NCBI RefSeq assembly: GCF_023509475.1
Contig: NZ_JAKSDZ010000019.1
Span: 1 to 60,813, forward strand
DNA: 60,813 bases
Origin: Aestuariirhabdus haliotis
GTDB taxonomy: Bacteria > Pseudomonadota > Gammaproteobacteria > Pseudomonadales > Aestuariirhabdaceae
Direction of reading: 5' to 3'
The notes under the pieces were generated by a model that worked only from the letters and a program-made list of their open reading frames with translations, was not told the DNA's origin and searched no databases. The translations under genes and the position numbers were made by a program. Shown piece by piece: positions 1 to 6,393 of this stretch. The first letter of the stretch is position 1; the number at the start of each line of letters is the position of its first letter.

Positions 1-210
1 CGGCGCATATTTGGTGGTCGAAAATCGGTTCGTACCACGATGTATATGGCGATGCTCAGTGCTATTCAATGCAATGCACCGCTTAAAGCCTTTTACCAAT
101 CGCTGGTCGCAAAAGGAAAGCATAAGAAAGTGGCGATTATTGCTTGTATGAGGAAATTAATAACGATGTTAAACGCTATGGTAAGGGACAATACTGCATG
201 GGCTTATTAG
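1..210 (+). CDS. IS110/IS1111-family transposase, C-terminal fragment (cut by window edge)
   Basis: An open frame enters from the left edge and ends at TAG 208-210, giving 69 residues. The peptide carries the typical C-terminal Transposase_20 pattern of IS110-family DEDD transposases: GGRKSVRTTMYMA, then FYQSLVAKGK, then ACMRKLITMLNAM. It would catalyse transposition as a cytoplasmic DNA-binding recombinase. The family call comes from this recognisable tail; the N-terminal DEDD domain lies outside the window. The stop is about 35 bp from an integron attC-type box (GTTATG, 244-249), as expected for the IS1111 subgroup that targets attC sites. Whether the rest of the gene is intact cannot be judged. 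Confidence 0.82.
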   Translation, partial: RRIFGGRKSVRTTMYMAMLSAIQCNAPLKAFYQSLVAKGKHKKVAIIACMRKLITMLNAMVRDNTAWAY

Positions 211-243
211 AAATCTTTAGGTGAATTGACACCACAGTCGCTT
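1..243 (+). mobile_element. Right end of an IS1111-attC-type insertion sequence
   Basis: The transposase fragment is followed by about 33 bp (211-243) before a GTTATG box that belongs to the cassette ending at 245. The boundary between element and attC is not exactly defined; I place it near 240. IS110-family elements lack classical terminal inverted repeats, which fits the absence of an obvious one here. That the element inserted into an attC site is inferred from position. Confidence 0.55.
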
Positions 244-250
244 GTTATGC
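244..250 (-). other. attC half-site (simple box) of the distal cassette, interrupted by the IS
   Basis: On the minus strand GCATAAC contains the TAA stop codon of the cassette ORF, as at the other cassette boundary. The partner box of this attC is not found within the following 240 bp, where the IS110-type element starts instead. This is consistent with attC disruption by insertion. Confidence 0.5.
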
Positions 251-709
251 ATTAGTTTCATAGTACCCCAATAATTCATAAGCAGTTTTTTCTTCTTGAG
301 TACCTTTGCCTTCAATTTGATCTAAACGATTACGTAAAAGATAGAACTCACTTTCTGTTTTGATTTTTCCGCGCTTTAAAATATGCTGGATTTTCGAATT
401 CAATTTTTCGAAGTAATCTGGGCTTACTGAGTTTACAGATTCGTAGTAAGCCCTAAAAGCATTTGTGCGAAACTCAGGATCAATATCACTAATTAACGAT
501 GATAGATCGTTAATACCTTGCTCTAAACCTTTGGCTAGTTCAGATTTCGGAACGGGAAGCTCGTCATCAATCACCCAGCGACTAATTTGATCAATGGACT
601 TCGAGAAACCTTCAAGAATTGGAGCCAACTCTTTGCTACCTACCTCAGAAAGAGCTGCAACTAACTTTTGACATATTTCATAATTAACATCGAATTTAGT
701 TTTTCGCAT
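245..709 (-). CDS. Hypothetical integron-cassette protein, 154 aa
   Basis: I do not recognise this family. The product is mostly helical, soluble and charged, with no signal peptide or membrane segment. A Ser/Asp/Leu-rich middle (residues 40-80) is followed by a basic helix around RGKIKTESEFYLLRNRL. Start ATG at 707-709 has a good Shine-Dalgarno (GGAGAG, 5-6 nt upstream). The gene lies between two attC-like boxes and has no promoter of its own. Its stop codon sits within CATAAC, the hallmark of a gene cassette. Base composition is markedly AT-richer than the nas and fdh regions, supporting acquisition. The function is unknown. Confidence 0.7.
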   Translation of the reverse strand: MRKTKFDVNYEICQKLVAALSEVGSKELAPILEGFSKSIDQISRWVIDDELPVPKSELAKGLEQGINDLSSLISDIDPEFRTNAFRAYYESVNSVSPDYFEKLNSKIQHILKRGKIKTESEFYLLRNRLDQIEGKGTQEEKTAYELLGYYETNA

Positions 710-734
710 ACTCTCCGAAAATCCTTTTTTTATG

Positions 735-843
735 CATAACGCCGCTATAAACAGCCGTAATGTAGGTGATTGTTTTGCGCTAGCGTAGCGGCCAGCGCGA
801 AATCAAGCACCGGAATGGAGGTCTGCTTGATAGCTTGGTTATG
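735..843 (-). repeat. Integron attC recombination site (about 109 nt)
   Basis: The outer boxes CATAAC (735-740) and GTTATG (838-843) are inverted, and the inner boxes CTAT (745-748) and ATAG (830-833) are inverted. Both pairs are separated by an unpaired 4-nt spacer, matching the R-box/spacer/L-box architecture of attC. The central part holds further inverted segments (ATCAAGCA 801-808 with TGCTTGAT around 824-831, and a GCGCT/AGCGC pair). The upstream cassette's stop codon lies inside the terminal box and the next cassette's RBS follows the opposite box. Confidence 0.72.
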
Positions 844-1132
844 TGTTTTGACTTTCATAACGCTCCCACTCTTGCTTGTACTCTAAACTTTCATCTTTGA
901 GATTGGGATATTCACGCCAGTAACCTTCCCCTTTGATCTCAAGCATTGCCCAATGCCACGCATCATCATGAAATACGAGCCAACGGTACTCGTCACTTTC
1001 CGGTTTGTACGAAAACAACCTCTTAGAAGCTGATTCAATTTCATCTTGGGAGTACACACCAATATTCAATAAGCACCACTCAAACATATGACGCTGTTGT
1101 TTCAGTTGGCTTAAGTACTCTTCTTCTTTCAT
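839..1132 (-). CDS. Hypothetical integron-cassette protein, 97 aa
   Basis: This is a small acidic, Trp/Tyr-rich soluble protein with no recognised domain. Visible landmarks are an N-terminal charged helix, RWLVFHDDAWHWAMLEIKG in the middle (likely beta strands) and an acidic, aromatic tail. Start ATG is at 1130-1132. The stop TAA falls inside the attC box at 838-843. It has the same orientation as the next cassette (245-709) and would be read from an upstream integron promoter to the right of this window's array. It resembles the small orphan proteins typical of chromosomal cassette arrays; the function is unknown. Confidence 0.68.
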   Translation of the reverse strand: MKEEEYLSQLKQQRHMFEWCLLNIGVYSQDEIESASKRLFSYKPESDEYRWLVFHDDAWHWAMLEIKGEGYWREYPNLKDESLEYKQEWERYESQNT

Positions 1133-1143
1133 TCGTGTTTACA

Positions 1144-1206
1144 CATAACAGCTAATTATAAGGAAGAACGTCCCCTTTTCTCTTGAGGGATCAATTCTTG
1201 TTAATT
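1144..1206 (-). repeat. Probable degenerate attC site, about 63 nt
   Basis: CATAAC (1144-1149), spacer AGCT and AATT face AATT (1193-1196), spacer CTTG and a GTTAATT-like box (1200-1206), reproducing the box/4-nt spacer/box pattern. A short internal TCCC/GGGA stem lies between. The right-hand box deviates from GTTRRRY and no ORF ends in it, so it may be a decayed site or the array's proximal junction. Confidence 0.4.
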
Positions 1207-1566
1207 CGGTTCGAAATTTATTTATCTAGTAAAACACCAATAAAATCAACGTTTTAAAAGCCCGCAAGAAATTCACCTCACAGAAAACAAATCCTTCCCA
1301 CACGCTCTGAGTGTTAAATCCTAATCTCCATATACTATCTAGCAGCCCTTAAAAATCAATTACTTAGCAGCCAGTTTCCAGTGTACAGGCGACGTTCTTC
1401 CACTGTACACGGAAAAAGCGAATTCACGAGATGAAAACGCCGTAGCCAAAATGAATAACCTGCGACCTCACACCTATCGTTCACAGTATCCGACTAGCAC
1501 CACACCAATTCCCCTCTAAACCGACAAACTATCCATCCATGATTCAAAGATGTTTAGGACATACGA
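1207..1566. other. Non-coding spacer with inverted repeats
   Basis: No credible gene is visible in this 360-bp stretch. It contains an imperfect hairpin (arms 1376-1388 and 1403-1414, one bulge). It also has an 11-bp segment GACGTTCTTCC (1391-1401) that is the exact inverse complement of GGAAGAACGTC at 1162-1172. The sequence remains AT-rich up to about 1370 and then rises in GC, marking the edge of the acquired region. Confidence 0.5.
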
Positions 1567-1578
1567 ATGTCGCTTAGG

Positions 1579-1732
1579 CCATGGACGGCTGATAACGACC
1601 CAGGCTTACCGTGGGGCGAAGCCCATTGTCAGGCCCGAACCCTGGAGGGAAAGTTTGTGCAGCCGAAGGCCGGCTTTGTGAGGGGAGCGGTGACGAACAG
1701 GGATGTTCTAATGCAGCGAAGACCATGGACGG
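1579..1732. repeat. Intergenic repeat element bounded by CCATGGACGG direct repeats
   Basis: CCATGGACGG occurs at 1579-1588 and again at 1723-1732. Between them lies a GC-rich segment with the motif CAGGGATG (1698-1705), which also occurs three times in the intergenic region at 31443-31497. Short ORFs on both strands here have no RBS or family resemblance. This looks like a dispersed non-coding repeat of the type found between genes in marine gammaproteobacteria. Its function is unknown. Confidence 0.45.
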
Positions 1733-1780
1733 TCGAGAGCTGCCTTTGCTTCGTTTGTTTGTCACGCACAAAGAAATGAA

Positions 1781-1799
1781 GGCACCCGTCGGGGTGCCT
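1781..1799. terminator. Stem-loop, possible terminator on the minus strand
   Basis: GGCACC and GGTGCC pair over a 7-bp GC-rich stem with a 4-nt loop. On the minus strand it is followed by a moderately T-rich stretch (TTCATTTCTTTG); on the plus strand no T-run follows. There is no obvious gene that it terminates, so it may belong to the adjoining repeat element. Confidence 0.35.
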
Positions 1800-1874
1800 C
1801 CCGACAACCCCCGTGTGTTAACAGGACGAACAAATCCCCCCGCACCCATATCGCGCATCCACTCCTAACCCACA

Positions 1875-1891
1875 AGCACCAGAGTGGCGCA
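1875..1891 (+). promoter_or_regulatory. NtrC-like binding site upstream of the nas operon
   Basis: GCACC (1876-1880), five bases, then GGCGC (1886-1890) form a dyad close to the NtrC consensus TGCACC-N5-GGTGCA. It lies about 158 bp upstream of the -24 element of the sigma-54 promoter, a normal enhancer distance. It was found by eye; binding is inferred. Confidence 0.45.
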
Positions 1892-2032
1892 CCATTTGAA
1901 TACGCCCTGCCCCCAACCCTGCACCAGCACAGAGCCTGATGCCCAAAGACTGGGCCCACAAAACGCGTAAAGAACCCAGAACGAATAGAATAAAACCATA
2001 AAAATCATATAGTTAAACCAAAAAAGCGAGAT

Positions 2033-2048
2033 TGGTACGCTTTCTGCT
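2033..2048 (+). promoter_or_regulatory. Sigma-54 promoter of the nitrate/nitrite assimilation operon
   Basis: TTGGTACG followed four bases later by CTGCT gives GG (2034-2035), N10, GC (2046-2047). This closely matches the -24/-12 consensus TGGCACG-N4-TTGC. It is 69 bp before the nirB ATG and on the correct strand. Nitrogen control of nas operons by NtrC and RpoN is well established in other gammaproteobacteria. Confidence 0.68.
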
Positions 2049-2116
2049 TTAAGCCTGTCAAACCCGAATCTGCACGATGGGGCAGTATTCGAACCTGAAA
2101 CCGGCAGGGGCACATT

Positions 2117-4663
2117 ATGAGCAGCACATCAAAACAACGGATCATCGTGATTGGCAATGGCATGGTAGGACATCAATTTATTGAGTCCCTGCTGGCCAGC
2201 GAACAGGCGGATCAATTCAGCATCACCACGTTCAGCGAAGAACCACGTCCCGCTTACGATCGTGTCCACCTGAGTGAATACTTTGCCAACCGCAGCGCCG
2301 ACCCGCTGGCCATGGCCACCGAGGCCCAGTACCTTGAGTCGGGCGTCGAGATTTTGCTTGGCGATAAAGTGGTCAGCATCGATCGCCAGCAGCGCCAGGT
2401 GAGCTCCGCCAACGGCAAAACCCTGAGCTACGACAAACTGGTTCTGGCCACGGGTTCCTACCCTTTTGTGCCGCCCATCGAAGGCAATGACCGCAAGGAC
2501 TGTTTTGTCTATCGCACCATTGAGGATCTGGAAGCCATTACCGCCAGCGCCGAAGCCGGCGCCAAAGTCGGTACCGTTATCGGCGGCGGCCTGCTGGGAC
2601 TGGAAGCGGCCAAGGCCCTGACCGACCTGGGGATGGAAGCCCATGTGGTGGAGTTTGCGCCCCGCCTGATGGCGGTGCAGCTGGACGATGGCGGCGGCGC
2701 CCTGCTGAAGCAAAAAATTGAAGACCTGGGCGTGGGTGTGCATCTGTCCAAAGCCACCAGCGCAATCGTCGACGGCGAACGCTGCCAGCATCGCATGAGC
2801 TTTGCCGATGGCGAATCGCTGGAAACCGATATGGTGGTGTTCTCCGCCGGTATTCGACCCCAGGACGAACTGGCCCGCAGCAGCGATCTGGAGATTGGCG
2901 AGCGCGGCGGTATTGTCATTAACAATCAGTGCCAGACCTCGGACCCGGATATCTACGCCATTGGTGAGTGCGCGCTGTGGAATCAGCGCATCTTTGGCCT
3001 GGTGGCACCCGGCTATCAGATGGCAAAGGTGGCGGTTTCTCACATTATTGGCGGCGATGCGACATTCACCGGCGCCGATATGAGCACCAAACTGAAGCTG
3101 ATGGGGGTCGACGTGGCCAGCATTGGTGATGCTCAGGGCCTGACCCCGGGCGCGCGTATTTATAACTGGTTTGACGAACCGGATCAGGTGTACAAGAAGA
3201 TTGTCGTCAGTGAAGACAAGCGTCACCTGTTGGGGGCGGTCCTGGTAGGCGATGCCGAAGAGTACGGCACCCTGTTGCAATACATGCTCAACGATATTGC
3301 CCTGCCCGAATACCCCGAATCCCTGATTCTGCCCAACCGGGGCGACGACGGCCAAACCGGACTGGGGGTGGGCGCTTTGCCGGAAACCGCGCAGATCTGT
3401 TCCTGCCACGATGTCTCCAAGGGAGATATTCGAGCCGCGATTGATGGCGGTTGCTGCTCGGTTGGCGACGTCAAGGGCGAGACCAAGGCGGGCACCGGCT
3501 GCGGAGGTTGTGCCCAGTTATTGACCTCGCTGGTCAATCACGAATTGGAAGAGCGCGGCGTTTCCGTCAACCGCGATCTGTGTGAACACTTCCCCTATAC
3601 CCGCCAGGAGCTGTATCACCTGGTGCGGGTGGGCCGCATCGAAACCTTCGCTGAATTGATTGACCAGCATGGCCAGGGCCATGGCTGCGAGATCTGCAAG
3701 CCGGCCGTTGCCAATATTCTGGCCAGCTGCTGGAACGACTATGTGCTTAAGCGCGATCATATTGGCCTGCAGGATACCAACGATATCTACCTGGGTAATA
3801 TGCAAAAAGATGGCACCTACTCCATTGTGCCACGCATTGCCGGGGGCGAGATCACGCCGGAAAAATTGATTGTGATTGGTGAAGTGGCCAAACAGTATGG
3901 TCTCTACACCAAAATTACCGGCGGCCAGCGCATCGACCTGTTTGGCGCCCAGCTGCACGAGTTACCCGACATCTGGCGCGTACTGGTCGATGCCGGATTT
4001 GAAACCGGGCACGCCTACGGCAAGTCGGTGCGTACCGTGAAATCCTGTGTCGGCAGCAGCTGGTGCCGCTTCGGCGTCGATGACAGTGTGGGCCTGGCGA
4101 TCGAAATCGAGGATCGTTACAAAGGTTTGCGTGCGCCGCACAAACTCAAGTTTGCGGTGTCCGGTTGTACTCGCGAATGCGCCGAAGCCCAAAGCAAGGA
4201 TATCGGCGTTATCGCTACGGAAAATGGCTGGAACCTTTACGTCTGCGGTAACGGTGGCATGAAACCCCGCCATGCCGATCTGTTCGCTACCGATCTGGAT
4301 CACGACACCCTGATCAAAACCATCGACCGCATCCTGATGTTCTACATTCGCACTGCCGATCGCCTGCAGCGGACCTCGGTCTGGATGGAAAACCTGGAAG
4401 GGGGTCTCGACTATTTACGCGACGTCATTCTGGAAGACAGTCTGGGTCTGGCAGAAGACCTGGAAGCCGAGATGGCTTTGAACATCGAAAATTACCAGTG
4501 CGAATGGGCCACCACCCTGGACGATGAACAAAAGCTGAAGCGCTTCAGCCACTTTATCAATAACGACGAGACCGACAGCAACCTGGTCTTTGTCGAAGAG
4601 CGCCAGCAGCGACGCCCCGCCAGCGACGAAGAGCGCAGTCAGCTGATTGCCAAAGCAAGTTAA
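2117..4663 (+). CDS. nirB: Assimilatory NAD(P)H nitrite reductase, large subunit
   Basis: Reduces nitrite to ammonium in the cytoplasm using NAD(P)H. Its 848 aa match the usual NirB length. Domains in order are an N-terminal FAD/NAD-binding disulfide-reductase fold (IVIGNGMVG near residue 10 and GTVIGGGLLGLEAA near 155), a BFD-like [2Fe-2S] region (CSCHDV, then GTGCGGC), and the nitrite/sulfite-reductase ferredoxin-like and sirohaem/[4Fe-4S] domain. The cluster cysteines are CVGSSWC (about 644-650) and CTREC (about 685-689). It is the first gene after the sigma-54 promoter and is followed by nirD 37 bp downstream. The soluble NirBD type distinguishes it from periplasmic NrfA. Confidence 0.97.
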   Translation: MSSTSKQRIIVIGNGMVGHQFIESLLASEQADQFSITTFSEEPRPAYDRVHLSEYFANRSADPLAMATEAQYLESGVEILLGDKVVSIDRQQRQVSSANGKTLSYDKLVLATGSYPFVPPIEGNDRKDCFVYRTIEDLEAITASAEAGAKVGTVIGGGLLGLEAAKALTDLGMEAHVVEFAPRLMAVQLDDGGGALLKQKIEDLGVGVHLSKATSAIVDGERCQHRMSFADGESLETDMVVFSAGIRPQDELARSSDLEIGERGGIVINNQCQTSDPDIYAIGECALWNQRIFGLVAPGYQMAKVAVSHIIGGDATFTGADMSTKLKLMGVDVASIGDAQGLTPGARIYNWFDEPDQVYKKIVVSEDKRHLLGAVLVGDAEEYGTLLQYMLNDIALPEYPESLILPNRGDDGQTGLGVGALPETAQICSCHDVSKGDIRAAIDGGCCSVGDVKGETKAGTGCGGCAQLLTSLVNHELEERGVSVNRDLCEHFPYTRQELYHLVRVGRIETFAELIDQHGQGHGCEICKPAVANILASCWNDYVLKRDHIGLQDTNDIYLGNMQKDGTYSIVPRIAGGEITPEKLIVIGEVAKQYGLYTKITGGQRIDLFGAQLHELPDIWRVLVDAGFETGHAYGKSVRTVKSCVGSSWCRFGVDDSVGLAIEIEDRYKGLRAPHKLKFAVSGCTRECAEAQSKDIGVIATENGWNLYVCGNGGMKPRHADLFATDLDHDTLIKTIDRILMFYIRTADRLQRTSVWMENLEGGLDYLRDVILEDSLGLAEDLEAEMALNIENYQCEWATTLDDEQKLKRFSHFINNDETDSNLVFVEERQQRRPASDEERSQLIAKAS

Positions 4664-4700
4664 TCTCACTTTTATCGGACATTAGTCGACAGGAAGCATT

Positions 4701-5024
4701 ATGAACTGGAAAACGATCTGCGAACTCGAAGATATCGATCCCAACACCGGTGTCTGTGCGCTGGTTAACGGCCAACAGGTTGCCGTCTTTCGACTGGCGG
4801 AACAAGATCAACTGTTTGCGATTGGCAACTACGATCCTGCGGGTAAAGCCAATGTACTGTCGCGGGGTTTGATCGCACAGCTCAACGGTATTACCAGCGT
4901 GGCCTCGCCCCTGTACAAACACCATTTTTGCCTGAGCAGCGGTATTTGCCAGGAGGACACGAACCTCAAGGTCCCGACCTATGAGGTTCGCGTGCAAGGC
5001 TCCGCGGTAGAAGTCGCGGCTTGA
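4701..5024 (+). CDS. nirD: Nitrite reductase small subunit
   Basis: This 107-aa Rieske-fold partner of NirB is required for NAD(P)H-dependent nitrite reduction. The protein has the NirD pattern (ICELEDIDPNTGVCALVNG and SPLYKHHFCLSSG) but lacks the two CxH cluster-ligand pairs of true Rieske proteins, as is normal for NirD. ATG at 4701 is preceded by AGGAAG. It sits between nirB and the FAD oxidoreductase gene with gaps of 37 and 13 bp, indicating one transcript. Confidence 0.95.
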   Translation: MNWKTICELEDIDPNTGVCALVNGQQVAVFRLAEQDQLFAIGNYDPAGKANVLSRGLIAQLNGITSVASPLYKHHFCLSSGICQEDTNLKVPTYEVRVQGSAVEVAA

Positions 5025-5037
5025 TGAGTGTTGCCTG

Positions 5038-6393
5038 ATGAGCACTGACGCCGCCCCGCCCAACACCCCAAACCTTGCTGACGAGGACAAACCTCGACTG
5101 CTGATTATTGGCAACGGCATGGCGGCCACGCGCATGCTCGATGAATTACTGGCGCTGGCTCCCGATCGCTATCGCATTACCATTATTGGTCGTGAGCCCG
5201 GCCCCAGTTACAACCGCATCATGCTATCACCACTGCTCGCCGGCGAAACCACCTTCGACGACATCACCCTGCACGATCAGCAATGGTATCGCGAACAAGG
5301 CATTAGCCTGCTGACTGGCGCCGACTATAGCGTTACCCGGATTGATCGCACTCGCTGCACGGTGCACTGCCAGAACGGCGCCTGCCTGGCCTACGACCGA
5401 CTGCTGATTGCTACCGGCTCGTTACCCAGCATTCCGCCCATCAAAGGGCTTGGGGCGCGAGAGAAAATGCCGCGCGGCGTGCTGGGCTTTCGCGACCTGA
5501 ATGACGTTGATGCCATGCGCAAAACCGCCATGAAGGGTGGCGAAGCCGTGGTGATTGGCGGCGGTCTGTTAGGTTTGGAAGCGGCCCATGGGCTCAATCA
5601 ATTGGGTATGCAGGTGACCGTTGTTCACCGCAGCGAGCACCTACTCAACCGCCAACTCGATTCGGAGGCCGCGGCACTGTTACGAGAAGAACTGGAATCC
5701 CGAGGCATTCGATTTGCCCTGGGGCGTACCAGCAAACGGGTGCATACCAACCAGACGTTCGAACGCCCATCGGTCAGCGAACTAGAGCTCGATAACGGAC
5801 AGCGCTTGCCGGCCCAGCTGTTGATTCTGACCACGGGTATCACACCCAATATAGCGTTGGCACAGGCGGCCGGCCTGCAATGCAAGCGTGGCATATTGGT
5901 CAACGATTGCTTGCAAACCTTTGATCCAAAAATTTATGCCATTGGGGAATGTGTGGAGCACCGGGGAACCACTTTTGGTCTGGTAGAACCGCTCTACGAA
6001 CAGGCACGCACTTGCGCCAACCACCTCGCGGCCTTTGGCACCAGTCAGTACCGTTTTCGAGCGCCGCCGACCCGCCTGAAAGTGTCCGGCGTACAGCTGT
6101 TTTCCATGGGAGATTTCTCCTCGACCGCCGCCGCAACAACCTCCTCTGCCAGGGAAGTTCTGGTCTATCGAGACCCCGCCGGGGCCGAATACCGCAAGCT
6201 GGTACTGGAAAACCATCGCCTTATTGGCGCCGTGCTGTACGGCGATGTCAGCGAAGGCCCCTGGTTTTTTGAACTGTTGAATTCAGGCACTGATCTTCGT
6301 TCCCTGCGCGATCATCTGATGTTCGGCAAGGCCTGTTGCGAGAACATCCTGAAAGTTTCGTCCGATTCCAGGTCGCAGGAGATTGCCGCTTGA
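5038..6393 (+). CDS. FAD/NAD(P)H oxidoreductase, electron-transfer subunit of assimilatory nitrate reductase (NasB/NasC type)
   Basis: The 451-aa pyridine nucleotide-disulfide oxidoreductase has an FAD-binding motif at LLIIGNGMAATRML (about residue 21) and an NAD-binding GEAVVIGGGLLGLEAA (about 170). A second FAD contact is IYAIGECVEH (about 300). It resembles the N-terminal half of NirB but has no iron-sulfur or sirohaem part. In Klebsiella-type systems a homologous small subunit passes electrons from NADH to the nitrate reductase. Its location between nirD and nasA, with nasA overlapping its stop codon, supports this partner role. I leave the symbol blank because naming differs between organisms (nasB or nasC). 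Confidence 0.85.
   Translation: MSTDAAPPNTPNLADEDKPRLLIIGNGMAATRMLDELLALAPDRYRITIIGREPGPSYNRIMLSPLLAGETTFDDITLHDQQWYREQGISLLTGADYSVTRIDRTRCTVHCQNGACLAYDRLLIATGSLPSIPPIKGLGAREKMPRGVLGFRDLNDVDAMRKTAMKGGEAVVIGGGLLGLEAAHGLNQLGMQVTVVHRSEHLLNRQLDSEAAALLREELESRGIRFALGRTSKRVHTNQTFERPSVSELELDNGQRLPAQLLILTTGITPNIALAQAAGLQCKRGILVNDCLQTFDPKIYAIGECVEHRGTTFGLVEPLYEQARTCANHLAAFGTSQYRFRAPPTRLKVSGVQLFSMGDFSSTAAATTSSAREVLVYRDPAGAEYRKLVLENHRLIGAVLYGDVSEGPWFFELLNSGTDLRSLRDHLMFGKACCENILKVSSDSRSQEIAA

Noticed and set aside
1567-1868. Overlapping 70-94 codon ORFs on both strands in the repeat element
   Set aside because: No RBS and no family resemblance, and they overlap one another on opposite strands inside a repeat; treated as non-coding.
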